Part shown: in pieces, positions 51,212 through 61,843 of the stretch
Layout: every line of letters starts with the position of its first letter
Numbering within the stretch: the stretch's first letter is position 1
Assembly: GCA_943736015.1 (NCBI GenBank)
Contig: OX031069.1
Location: 21,643,235 to 21,707,234 of the forward strand
Length of the DNA stretch: 64,000 nt
Direction: 5' to 3'
DNA from: Tridacna crocea
Lineage: Eukaryota > Mollusca > Bivalvia > Cardiida > Cardiidae
The notes under the pieces: model-generated
What the model saw: the letters and a program-made list of their open reading frames with translations, nothing else
The model's database searches: none
Told to the model about the DNA's origin: nothing
Program-made: the position numbers and the translations under genes

Positions 51212-51570
51212 ATTATACATACAGTTACTAACTATGCCAAAACAGAATTTACTGAATTATATCTTCGTAGAAGGCGACTAAAATTAGAGACAAACGGCTG
51301 CTTTCCTCGTAATTCGTAGGATTGCAGGCCTCTGCCAACCCTCAGAAAATGGGGAGAAGTGACTTCTCCCTAGTCTGAGAATGGGGACAAGTTTTTCAAA
51401 ATGAGGAGAAGTGGTCAGACTTTAGGGAGAAGCTCAGATGGACATCAAAAAATAGATGTGGGCCGAAATATAGAGGGAATTCACAACACCTTAACAATAT
51501 AACAAATTAATAACATTGAAAATCATGTGAATCTAAATGGAATAAAATTATTTTATGCTTTTTATCTTTT
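51212..51570 (+). other. Candidate TRRAP 3' UTR
   Basis: Sequence after the stop codon up to just past the first canonical AATAAA (51541-51546). It contains a short repeat-like GGGGAGAAGTG / GGGGACAAG / TGAGGAGAAGTG stretch (51350-51415). The cleavage site is inferred. Confidence 0.5.
51541..51546 (+). terminator. Candidate polyadenylation signal AATAAA
   Basis: First canonical AATAAA downstream of the TRRAP stop codon (330 bp), followed by a T-rich stretch about 15 bp on. Position and sequence only. Confidence 0.5.
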
Positions 51571-51864
51571 TCATGATCAGTATACTTATTCCTTTTGGAA
51601 ACTACTCAAAACATATTCATTCATAGTTTGCTAAATTCACATACATGTGCCTTTAGGATTAAAATAGTATGGAAAGAAATGATAATTGAAAGAGAAAGCA
51701 GTGCTAGTTTGAGTATTAAATAGTTTCTCGAGTATTAAATAGTTTTTCTTTTCCAAATCTTCCAAACACTAAACTATTTGTTTCCAAAGTCCTGAATATA
51801 GATTTTTGCTAAATATCATTCTCATTATCAATTTTAATATACATTATAGTATTAATGTAACATA

Positions 51865-52025
51865 TATACCTATCAAATTGACAGCATTTGCAGCAGACAA
51901 ATACCGGTAGATAACCACTCAAAGGCTGTAACTAATGTTTAAAGATATAAAAAAATATAGTGTGTCAAATGTAGAAAAGCTTACTTCCAGCATTTTCTCA
52001 TATTGCCACGATGTTTTCACCTTTC
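51865..52025 (-). mobile_element. Old TH remnant after TRRAP
   Basis: AATTGACAGCATTTGCAGC, TTCCAGCATTTTCTCA and CACGATGTTTTCAC in the right order; ends gone. Confidence 0.5.
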
Positions 52026-52856
52026 TATTGGTAAGTTAGACCCAGTTTCAGAGTGCGAGAGACATCGAAAATATAGCTGTCTGATTACCATTTGTCTTCG
52101 ATTAATATCGGATAAATCGTAAATAAAACCATCGTTCAACAACTAACACCTAATTTATTATCTAAGCCTTGTAGATCGGCGGTTCGCGGCCCAATCAAGG
52201 AAATACTATAAATCAACGGAATACTTAAATCTATCTAAAATCAGACAATAACATTTTTTTTAAAATTCTATCTTTTAGTTAGCGTTATAGAATATATTTG
52301 ATTTTATCCAAACGCTGTTGTGGTGACGAGCTACCATTTTGAAGTTGAATCATGTGACTTCGGTAAAATACTATATTGGCGCCTAATTATAGTCACATGA
52401 TTTGAAAATATAGTGCCACATGATCTGGGAGATGATCTAAGTACGACATCATATCCGATCGTTTGGAAAACTGCGAGTAATAACAAATTTTAAAGGATGG
52501 GCTAAATGGTGATGGGCAAGTAGGTACCGATTCCATCGTTTTCAAAACTGGAATATTTCAATCCCTTTAAAACTTTGGAAATAAAAGTTGACGACGAAAG
52601 ACCGATATCAGGGGTAGGACTTTCACTTCCATATAGTTACTAAATTTAGCAAACCGTGTTTCAAAAATAGAGGTCCGACAAACACTGATAGGCGGCGCTG
52701 ACATTTCTCAATAAAAGGGGATTATCCCATGGTGTCCTAAAGTTAATTAACAATGACTTGTCAATCGGACTGTCGGTATGTTGTAAACTAATTAAACTTG
52801 CTGATTGGGCAGTTTCTGTAAATCGGGTACGGCACATGCTGATTTGGTAGGTTAGA

Positions 52857-53679
52857 CCACAGGAATTTGACATTCTATAACCAAAATAAATGATAAAACA
52901 TGAAAAAAAAATCTCCCCTATATAATATAAACACAAGGAACGCAACGTCTCGATTGCTGGGGCTAGCACCCAACAGCCTTTCCCAACCAAAATCCCCACG
53001 AAACAAACATTGATCATAATCTCATTTAGCCTAGCGATAGACAAGACAATAATGTACCTGCGACATCCGGCGATACCTCAGTAGACACCTTTCAACCGGA
53101 GATATCCGTCATGTTTTACAGCTCTATCAGGACATTTTGATTTATCCGGGTGGCCATTCGCTGACGTCACAAGAAGTGCAAGGAAGCGTATTTTCGTATA
53201 ACTTATTACTATTATTTTTTTCGTTTTTAAGACATTTATGGACATCAAATGATACTAAAGATTCTAGAAAAATCTTTAGTATCATGTGATGTCCATAAGT
53301 ATCTTAAAAACGAAAAAAATAATAGTAATAAGTAATACGAAAATACCCTTCCTGCTACTTTCTGTGACGTCAGCGAATGGCCACCCGGATAAATCAAAAT
53401 GTCCTGATAGAGCTGTAAAACATGACGGATATCTCTGGTTGAAAGGTGTCTACTGAGGTATCGCCGGATGACGCAGGTACATTATTGTCTTGTCTATCGC
53501 TAGGCTGAATGAGATTATGATCAATGTTTGTTTCGTGGGTGATTTTGGTTGGGAAAGGCTGTCGGGTGCTAGCGCCAGCATCGAGACGTTGCGTTCCTTG
53601 TGTTTATATTATATAGGGGAGATTTTTTTTTTTCATATTTGATCATTTATTTTGGTTATAGAATGTCAAATTCCTGTGA
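52857..53679. mobile_element. Long foldback (hairpin) element, arms about 405 bp
   Basis: Two near-identical inverted arms (52857-53263 and about 53269-53679) with only a few bases between them at CTAGAAA. Ends read CCACAGGAATTTGAC and its inverse; TTAGA occurs on both sides (52852-52856, 53680-53684) and may be a target duplication. Arms carry TGACGTCAGCGAATGG. No reading frame. It sits 1.6 kb after the TRRAP stop. Confidence 0.85.
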
Positions 53680-53680
53680 T

Positions 53681-54200
53681 TAGACACAGGACGCTTTGTC
53701 AATATACGCGAGGCGACTTCCCGATTTTTTCAGGCGACTTGGACTTCGCTTTACTTGGCGAAATGAGCGAAGTTTTTTGAAATCAGGCGACTTCTTCGCC
53801 CACTCGGCCAAGGCCTGGATTGCAGCAGGCTGGGTAGTTCTTATTCCAAATCCTATATTTTTTTTCTTGATGTAAATAGGGTTTGGAATGGGAATCAATT
53901 GGCCTGTGGGACCCCCGTGTGGTTTAATCGGGGGTATAAGAATAAACCACTGCAGTCCCACGATCGTCACATCTGCCATTTCATCTGGCGGAACAAAAGT
54001 GACAGCATGCATGTCGTAAAAGGCGACAAAAGGGGCATCATTTTGTGTTTCATCCATTCCTCATTTATCATGTTTGTCTTATGTTGTTGCACATGTATGT
54101 TATTTTCACCGTGCATTATTGTTTACTAAGTAAGTGCACCCAATATGACACAAGTTGTCGACGGGCCATAAAACACTATTCATTCTATTCTGTTCTATTA
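53681..54200. repeat. Probable dispersed repeat after the foldback
   Basis: Contains GCGACTTGG...GGCGACTTCTTCGCC, GGGGGTATAAGAATAAACC and CATGCATGTCGTAAAAGGCG, the last reminiscent of a bivalve SINE-like module. A 125-codon open frame on the - strand (54057-53680) shows no known domain and is probably chance. Confidence 0.4.
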
Positions 54201-55036
54201 CTGAATTATATCTGAATGAAAGAATGGGCTAGGAACAGAATTAACACATTAATTTAAATGATTATTATCTGCAGACAATATTTTCATACATGTCTGAAAA
54301 ATTCAAGAGAATGCGTAAGGGTTGCTTAGGCACCCACATACCTAAAGATCATGAATATTGCCCTAATTATCAAAAATACTACTTGAATGATTCTTCCCTT
54401 GAGTTCATACCCTTCATTTAACTAAAAGAAATGAAGAGATGTTCATCTTCAGACTGTGTTGGAAGATGTTACTTTGTAACTTTGTTTATTGCGAATGAAA
54501 GATGGAGACCAAAATGCATAATTTTTGATAAATACATGTACAACGATGTTTGTATTTTGATTTTTAAAATTGTTTAAGAAACAGTATTCTTTCCATTGTT
54601 GTTTGTCGTTCAACAATCTACGTTTTTGAGTTATGGGGCACAATACTTTGAACATATTTATATCACATGGATTGAGAAACTAGTTCTTACAAGTTATACT
54701 AATCTGTCTCGATTCTGCATCCTGAGAACTACACCAGGACTTGGGGAGAACATTTGGGCCAATGAAAGATCTCAAAGTTGACACTCGCTCCCAGGTATCA
54801 AACTCAGGACCTTATGGTTACGAGGCCGACGCTTTACCCCACAACCACGGACACCACAGGGCACAATAAACCACAAGGCTGACATGGAAACCATTCTGTG
54901 AACTACAATTGATACTGTGATGAAGATGAAAAGTTGAAAAATTTCTCAGAAATAAAACCATGTCCAAAATTTAAATACTAGGATTACAGTTTACATAAGC
55001 CAAAGACTTTACCATATAGGGGCAAAAATTAGGTAC
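54201..55036. other. 3' flank, one SINE-2, otherwise nothing recognised
   Basis: No frame with coding character; the SINE-2 copy is listed separately. Confidence 0.5.
54645..54852 (-). mobile_element. SINE-2 copy in 3' flank
   Basis: Contains CACATGGATTGAGAAAC, TCGATTCTGCATCCTGAG and a degenerate tRNA-like head ending GGTTACGAGGCCGACGC on the + strand. Confidence 0.7.
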
Positions 55037-55266
55037 TTAAATCTTTACTAAACGAAAAATTGTTTAGACCAGTCAAAATTGAAAGCGTTTGCAGATGACA
55101 GAATAAATTTGGTTGAAAAATTGAAATTTGTATTTGGAATGGTAGAAAACATTGTGGGAAAAGGAGAAAATGCTGGTTACCAGCATTCTCTTCTTTTCCC
55201 AAAATGTTTTTAAGAAGCTCCTGTTATAGGGTTGTTAAAAGTCCGGATTGTGTGGAAAAGGGTTAA
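55037..55266 (-). mobile_element. TH-A MITE, full length
   Basis: TTAAATCTTTACTAAACG to GTGTGGAAAAGGGTTAA; second arm CATTCTCTTCTTTTCCC. Confidence 0.87.
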
Positions 55267-55808
55267 AGAAAAAAAAGGTCAGTTGAAGGCAAAAATAACA
55301 ATATGTATTGACATGTATTTTTATTTGTTTTTGCTCTAGATTTACAGAATTGTATAAGCTTAGTAGAGAATATTGTTGATGTTTTTAATTCTTTTCATGG
55401 GAAGAAGAGGGTGAAGTTGTTGTGATGGTCTTACAGAGATTACCGATCCCTTCACCCAAAAAGTCTAATATGACTCTGGGGAAGAAAACTTTAGAAAACA
55501 TTGATGGAAAAACAAAAAAATGTAGGTTATTTTTCCTAAGTTTTCGCCCATTTCCTTCATAAAGTATTTTGTTCAAGCCATTGTTTATATACCCTCTGCT
55601 CATACCTTTAGTTTGTACATATCTTAAGTTTTGTTTCAGTATTTGGGTTTTTGCCTTTATCAAGAAATTTGACGTGAAATTAATGCCTACATTTTGTGTC
55701 TATTTTCATACCACCATTTTTTTAAACTTTTAAAAATGGTGTCATGTAAATAGTCATGAATTGTAGAAGGCTTAGATTTTGCTTTCTGGTCTAAAGTTGC
55801 CCAGCCAC

Positions 55809-55990
55809 TTAACTCCTTACCACACAATCCTGAGATAATATTTCTAAAAACATTGTGGGAAAAGGAGAAAATGTTGCAGCATTTTCTCCTCACACAATGT
55901 TTTCTTCCCTTCCCATTGAAAATTTTAACTGTTTTTTGACTGCAAATGCTTTCTATTTAGACTAGTCTATAATTTGTTGATTGGGACAAA
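55809..55990 (+). mobile_element. TH-A MITE, internally shortened
   Basis: TTAACTCCTTACCACAC start; stem GGAGAAAATGTTGCAGCATT has lost the loop GGTAACC; right block to TTGATTGGGAC. Confidence 0.78.
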
Positions 55991-56539
55991 TCTTTACCAT
56001 CCAGCACAAAAAACAAAATTGGGAGAAAAGAATAATAAGTGCTGGTTTGGTATGCAAGTACTACTAGTCCCCCTTGTTGTCTTGTAAGATATTAAGCTTT
56101 TTTTTTTCCATTTTTTGGGGTTTTTTTTTTAAAGTATGTCTCTTTTTTTTTTTGTCCTTATTTCCAGATTTAGTGAATGCTTTCACAAGCCGCTTTAGCA
56201 TTTAGCCTTTAAGTTACAGGCATGTTTCATTCCAATTATTTCAGTTCGATTTGTATGTAGAATGAAATATAATTGATATTTTGTATATATCATGAATAAC
56301 TGAATAAAAGACTGATGTGTAACAAATTTTATGTCTTTTTTTGCTGATCTGATATTCAAGTTACTCATTATTTCTCCTGAACAACTTTGTATGTTCATGC
56401 AATTGACAATGTTAGTAAAGTTGAAGGTGAAATGATAAATTGTCCAAACAAGGTATTGCTTCTTTTCCCAAAGGATTGCCTTGTATATTTTTGACATGTA
56501 GAAATCTCCTTTTGTCACATGAAACACCTTTTTAAGCTA
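55991..56539. other. 3' flank, T-rich, nothing recognised
   Basis: Several T8-T12 runs at 56097-56155; no gene signal on either strand. Confidence 0.5.
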
Positions 56540-56680
56540 ATTATCCCTTTACCAAATAAACCCTGTTTTCTACGAAACCAAGATAGGAGCCTTCTGAAAA
56601 CATTGTGGGAAAAGGAGAAAATGCTCGTAACCTGCATTTTCTCCTTTTCCCACAATGTTTTCCACCCTGTGTCTTGTGTG
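56540..56680 (+). mobile_element. TH-A MITE, right half missing
   Basis: TTATCCCTTTACCAAAT, full hairpin GCTCGTAACCTGC, then foreign sequence after CACCCTGTGTC. Confidence 0.75.
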
Positions 56681-56817
56681 GTCGCTGATGAGAAAGACCT
56701 GAGCAAGGTAAAACCTTTGTCTTGATCTCGAAATTCCCAGCATATTCCTGATGAAAAGCATTACACGCTTGAATAATGAGCTGTTGTGGTAATATGACTG
56801 ATAATGTTGAAAGCAAC

Positions 56818-57092
56818 GTAGACCCATTACCACATAATCCCCACATATGACAACCCTGAGAAAGGAGTCTTTAGAAAACATTGTGGGAAAAGGAGAAAAT
56901 GCTGGTAACCAGCATTTTCTCCTTTTTCCACAATGTTTTCTACCATTCCAACTGTAAATTTCAATGTTTTCTACTCTTCACAAAACAAATTTTAAATTTT
57001 CAGTCACTTTTATTTTGTATATTTTATTTCTCACTCTGCAAATGCTTTTGATTTGGACAATCCTAAAATTTTGTCGGTTGGTAATGAGTTAA
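56818..57092 (+). mobile_element. TH-A MITE, full, right block partly duplicated
   Basis: GTAGACCCATTACCACAT to TTGGTAATGAGTTAA; TTTCTACCATTCC and TTTCTACTCTTCACAAAAC are two versions of the same segment. Confidence 0.87.
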
Positions 57093-57459
57093 ACAATCCC
57101 AGTGCGTTTACTGATGATGCCTTTGCATTGCTGTGGCAATGCTTGCTTACAGGCAAATAACCTACGATAAGACCCAATTGCTACATCCCAAGTAAATTAT
57201 ATTACTCTCAGATGATATTTTAGCTTTTGTTGACATACACAATATTGCAAAACAAACACATAAAAGTAAGACAGGTAAAATGCATTGCTTCATTACAACG
57301 GACATGTAAGCAGTAAGGAATACCTGTTTCCCCTATTATTATGAAGTCAGTCAACCTTGGAAAAACCTGATACCGTCTGAGAGTAATAGATCCCCCAGCA
57401 ATATTGTTTTGACATAAAAGAAGTACTATTGATATTGGGTCCAACCTTCATGATCACCT
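57093..57459. other. 3' flank, nothing recognised
   Basis: No repeat with a partner in the window and no convincing frame. Confidence 0.5.
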
Positions 57460-57650
57460 CTTGACTAAAGGACAAAACTTTGGACTTGGTGAAATTGAAA
57501 GCATTTCGCAAGCTAATCAAATATTAATCGGAAAATGAATTTATTTTCAGATACATAGAAAAAATTGTGGGTAAATAAGAGAAAATGCTAGTTGCATTTT
57601 TGTTATTGTTTTCATAGGTTGGTGTTCTTGGGGTTGTGAAAATTTGATAA
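57460..57650 (-). mobile_element. TH-A MITE, decayed
   Basis: GGACAAAACTTTGGACTTGG, GAAAGCATTTCGC, AGAGAAAATGCTAGTTGCAT; no clear terminal repeat. Confidence 0.6.
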
Positions 57651-57884
57651 GGTGGGTGTCAAAATAAAAGCGTGGCAGGCAAAGCCAGGAGGATGGCTTT
57701 CTAATTGTGCTTGCGGGAGAAGTGTTGGCAACTGGCAGAGAGAATCAAAGTGTTGAGAACACTGAAGTGATATTTGTCAAGGAAACCATCATGTGGAATT
57801 AATAATATGAACGAAAAAGAAATACTACTCAAATATTGACTTGAAAGTCCACTTACTAAGCAAATGAATTATTTTTTGATTGAA

Positions 57885-58025
57885 GGGAGAGTATGGTTGC
57901 AAGAGAACTCGCACCCTGGAGAACTCGTACTCTGGGGAACTCGTACCCCAATCTGAAAGATGCAAGTTCACTTGACAACTCATACCCTCGACATGAATTC
58001 TCCAGAGAACTCGTACCCTACAGAT
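57885..58025. repeat. GAACTCGTACCC palindromic repeat cluster
   Basis: GGAGAACTCGTAC-type units occur five times in alternating spacing, including ATTCTCCAGAGAACTCGTAC. Related clusters at 59205 and 63290. Confidence 0.75.
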
Positions 58026-58474
58026 ATTTTGGAGGATAGATTTATACATGTGTATATCATTCAGATTTTGGTGAATTGATGAATTTTATTTTATCTTTTG
58101 TGAAATGAGTAAGTTATAGAATAATCAAGCATTGGTAACTTAGGTATTTGTAATAAAGTATCAGTTTTGTAACGAGATGTTTGATGGATTTAAATGGACA
58201 GTAAATAGGTAAATGGGCAGGTAAATTTTAGAAAGATTAAATTATCTGTTAGATCTACATAATCTGGGTGCATTGAATTATTGAAAGATATGTTTTTTTA
58301 AAAATCTCATTCAGATATATGCATTTATTGTTTGTTGATGGAATATACCAATTTTTCAAAGGAGTCAAAAAGTGTTGGGTACTAGAAATTCACATATCAG
58401 GTGTGATAAACACCATAATGCACACTTTTACCATTTACCAGCATTTTAACCGGTATTGTTTGTTAAATGCACTC

Positions 58475-58562
58475 TTAACCCTTTACTAATCAATTACATG
58501 GTTTTAGGAGGAAAAAGACTTCTATAAACATTGTTGGAAAAGGATAAAATGAGTATAACCTT
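58475..58562 (+). mobile_element. TH-A left half ending at hairpin centre
   Basis: TTAACCCTTTACTAATC, left block, AAAGGATAAAATGAGTATAA; nothing of the second arm. Confidence 0.65.
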
Positions 58563-58620
58563 TTTTAATTATGTAACATTAAAAGAAGAAATCTAGCCTT
58601 TTGAATCTTGATGGATCATT

Positions 58621-58835
58621 ACTTTACCCTTTACCAAATAGTGCTGAGTTACTATAATACCACCCTGTGGGAGATAGCTTTTGAGAATGTTGTTGGAAAA
58701 AAGGGGGGAGGGGGCACTTATAACCAGTATTTTCTCATTTACCCACAATTTTTTTCCACCCTTTCAGAGAAGTGAATTCCACCAAATATGAATTTGTCGT
58801 CTGCTGATGTATAGAATTTTGAAGAGTCTAAAATG
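58621..58835 (+). mobile_element. TH-A MITE, decayed, right tip lost
   Basis: TTACCCTTTACCAAATAG start; hairpin with a G-run insertion; right block GTCGTCTGCTGATG to GAGTCTAAAATGC. Confidence 0.68.
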
Positions 58836-58929
58836 CAAGTTCACATATTGCAATATTTGTATTTTTCTCTCTTCTCTCATTTTCATTTTACAGACTTCTC
58901 TCTGTTTTCTGATACATTTACTACACGGT

Positions 58930-59035
58930 CTTGAGTTTCAACCACACCAAAGAAGTTTTCGTAAGCACTGTGGGAGAAGGTGCAAAATCGGATAACCAAA
59001 TATGGTCCCATTTTTCCACATGTTTACCTTTTCAA
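58930..59035 (+). mobile_element. TH remnant
   Basis: CTTGAGTTTCAACCACACC, GCACTGTGGGAGAAGGTGC and GGATAACCAAATA; weak. Confidence 0.4.
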
Positions 59036-59049
59036 ACATAAGATATATT

Positions 59050-59295
59050 ACTGCATGAGACAACACACAAGTTTCTTTATGTCTTTTCAACATATACAAA
59101 AAAAAACCCAACCATTCTTCATCAAATCTACATCAAAATAATGGCATAAAAATAAAAGTTGAGAACATGGTGGTAAACTATCATTACATGTATCAGTGGG
59201 GGTACGACTTCTCTGGAGAACTCCTACCCTTGAGATTGGGGTACAAGTTCTCCAGGGTATGAGTTCTCCAGCATGTTCTGATACCATTTCGACCA
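59050..59295. repeat. Interspersed repeat with GAACTCGTACCC cluster
   Basis: Leader CATGAGACAACACACAAGTTTC, poly-A/CCCAACCATT, GCATAAAAATAAAAGTTGAG, GGTGGTAAACTATCATTACA, then inverted GTACGACTTCTCTGGAGA units. Matches 63140-63415 over its length. Confidence 0.8.
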
Positions 59296-59989
59296 CTTAC
59301 AGTAGATTTTGATCTACGGTACATAACTCGGCATTTATTGAAAAAAAAAAAAATCTGTCCTGTTTGAGTTTCAATGGCACAACTGGTCTCAAAATGCACC
59401 TTAATTGCTGTAAATTTGAATATTTCTAGGAGGTAGGTCCCCGAATCCTATTTGAGATGTCCAGGGTTAAAAAACCCGTCTCCACCTCTGAAGAAAAAAG
59501 GGTAAGCAGATGCCCTAGCGGGGCTAGACCATAGCGCTCCAGACAAAGCCACAATAATAACAACAGAGCCCCTCCGATTGAAGGTAGGCCTAGTGTCCTT
59601 ACCAACTACATATGATGTAATCAGAAAATTGAATGCTAGTTGATATAGATCTACAGCAAAATTGCAAATAAAGATTGTAGGCAATAGATCTATATGGCTG
59701 GAAATAGACGTTTTAGTAGATAAAAACAGGACTAAATGGGTAGGTAGAATAAAAACTAGAGGCTCTTGAGGGGCTGAAATCACTCTACTGGCAGTGAATT
59801 TGCTTTTGTGCTAACATACATCATAAATTTATGATGCTTCAAACCACTGAGATAGCTTATGTAGGTATGGTGAAATGAAAAAAGAAAGTGAATAAGATAA
59901 AGTACAGTTTCTCAAAACTAAATGTTTGGAATCAAAGCCAACTTTGAAAATTTGTAAGCCTTGTATAACATAATCCTAGCAAACTTAAA
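59296..59989. other. 3' flank, open frame of doubtful value
   Basis: A 111-codon frame on the - strand (59783-59448) has no recognisable domain, no splice-linked neighbour and a composition like its surroundings; left uncalled. Confidence 0.4.
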
Positions 59990-61075
59990 GAGAATGTGAC
60001 TAATAATGTTGACTTTGGTGAGAAAACAATACTAACTCATCAAATGGCTGCTTTTTCTGAATGGTTTTCTAGATTTTCTTCACTTTAAATAGAGTTCAAT
60101 TCCTTAATGAACCAAACAATCTTTACAAGTTTCAATTGGATCAACACTGTGAGCTTCATTGCCCAAACAAGAAAATGGAAATTTTAACTTTTGAATGGCT
60201 ACTTTTTCCACACTGATTGTCAGGGCTTTTTTCTTCCAAAAGTCAATACCGTTCAAGCCGTTTATGATACATGGTAACTGTGCAAGTTTAATGAAGATCA
60301 GGCCCCAAATGCTGACTTCATCACATTAACAAAAATTGGAAATTTTCAACATTAAATGGCTACGTTTCCCATACTGATTGTCATATTTTTCCCCAAAATC
60401 GATAAGGTTTATTTTAAGCTGTTGATATAACAGAGCAACTTTGCAAGTTTCATGAAAATCCGACCTCAAATGCTGACTTCATCGCATAAACCAAAGAAAT
60501 GGAGCTTTTCATCAGCAAAAGGCTACTTTTCCCATACTGTTTGTTGGATTTATTTTTCAAATTCAATAGGGTTCAAGCTATTTATGAGATTAACAAACTA
60601 TGCAAGTTTTACAAAAATCTAATTACAATTGCAGACTTTATCGCATTTACATGAAAATCTAAATTTTGAACTTAACATGGCTACTTTTCCCATGTTGTTG
60701 GTCGATTTTTTTTTTTTTTCAAAATAAATAGGGCTGAAGCAATTGATAAGATAAAGAAACTGTGTAAATTTCACTGAAATCTGACCACAAATGTAGATTT
60801 TATGGCATAAACAAGGAATGGAAATTTCAAACTCGAAATGGCTACTTTTCCCACACTGTTTGTTGAAATTTTGTCAAAATCGGCAGCTTTCATGCTATTG
60901 ATGAGATAAACAAACTGTGTAAGTTTCACCAAAATCTGATGAGAAATGCAGACTTTATCGCGTAAACAAGAAAAAGATTAATGGATGGATGGATAGACAG
61001 ACAGATAGACAGACAGACGGACAGACGGACGGACGGCTGAAACCCGATGATATAGACAGCAGACAAAAAACTATA
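59990..61075 (+). repeat. Tandem array of about 160-bp units ending in a GATA/GACA microsatellite
   Basis: GGCTACTTTTCCCA-type anchors recur at about 60043, 60197, 60357, 60521, 60679 and 60839; each unit also has CAAGTTTCA and a TTTATCGCAT-like segment. The array ends in ATGGATGGATGG and GACAGACGGACGGACGG (60979-61036). Units are 65-80 percent alike by eye. Confidence 0.85.
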
Positions 61076-61090
61076 GAGAGCTCCTAATTA

Positions 61091-61190
61091 TTGCCGCTGT
61101 GGATCGGTCTCGGGTCTGTCACAGATCTATACGTTGTCTATCAGATTCCATTGTGATTTTATGGTCAAAGGGAAAAAACTCGAACAATCT
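61091..61190. repeat. Dispersed repeat shared with 62530-62610 (inverted)
   Basis: TTTTATGGTCAAAGGGAAAA and CAATCTGACATTC match the inverse of GAATGTCAGT-like GTCAGTACATACC...TTTTCTCCCTTAGACCATAAAA at 62550-62590. Confidence 0.5.
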
Positions 61191-61627
61191 GACATTCATT
61201 AATTATAAAGAGTACTCTCCCTTATTGCTCCCCCCCCCCCCCCCCACCTCCGGAATAGTCTTTTTGTCAACTATTACAGTCACAACGAAAATTTAAGAAC
61301 CGGTGCGGGGTTAATTTATACCCATAGGTATATCAAAAAACCCGGACCCTCTGTTAACACTCATCCTACTAAATGAGTAAGATGAGACTTTCAAGCCGAT
61401 TTTGAAACCCAGTCTTTGCTATTTTAAAGGAGTTTTTCTTTGGAAAAATGTTCTGAATGGACCGTCACGTGTAGATTCAAGATCAGCCTGCACGTCTATT
61501 TATATGTATACACCTGAGTCAAGTCTTTGCTGATGGTTTCATCGCTGGTATTTTTCAGTCATAGGCAGGATGCTGTGGCGTTATTATAAAACAATTTATA
61601 AAGTGTCTCGGAGATTAAGTGTTCAAA

Positions 61628-61843
61628 TTAACCCTTTCCCAGACGGCAAATTATGGACCAGACCAAATTCAAAGCATTTTGAACAGTTGCTTAAAAGATG
61701 ATTTTTCTTTATGATAGGGTAGAAAACATTGTGGGAAAAGGAGAAAATGCTGGTTACCAGCATTTTCTCCTTTTCCCACAATGTTTTCAAAAGGCTTCTG
61801 TTCCTTTCCCGTAAAAACCAGGGATTGTTTGGGAAAGGGTTAA
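61628..61843 (-). mobile_element. TH-A MITE, full length, best-preserved hairpin
   Basis: TTAACCCTTTCCCAGACGG to GTTTGGGAAAGGGTTAA; stem AAAACATTGTGGGAAAAGG and exact inverse around GGTTACC. Near-twin of the copy at 35913 (GGCAAATTATGGACCAGACC shared). Confidence 0.92.

Noticed and set aside
52661..53044. 127-codon frame on the - strand
   Set aside because: Its first half lies in one arm of the foldback element and no conserved motif is visible.
53680..54057. 125-codon frame on the - strand after the foldback
   Set aside because: No recognisable domain or codon pattern; it overlaps sequence that looks like a dispersed repeat. Kept only as a low-confidence repeat.
1634..57045. Dozens of short frames encoding peptides like VGKGENAGNQHFLLFPQCF or KMLVTSIFSFSHNVF on both strands
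   Set aside because: They are translations of the TH hairpin and its flanks. They recur wherever a copy lies, in either orientation, with no shared start context, and stop inside the element.
59448..59783. 111-codon frame on the - strand
   Set aside because: No domain, no splice partners, composition like the surroundings; likely chance.
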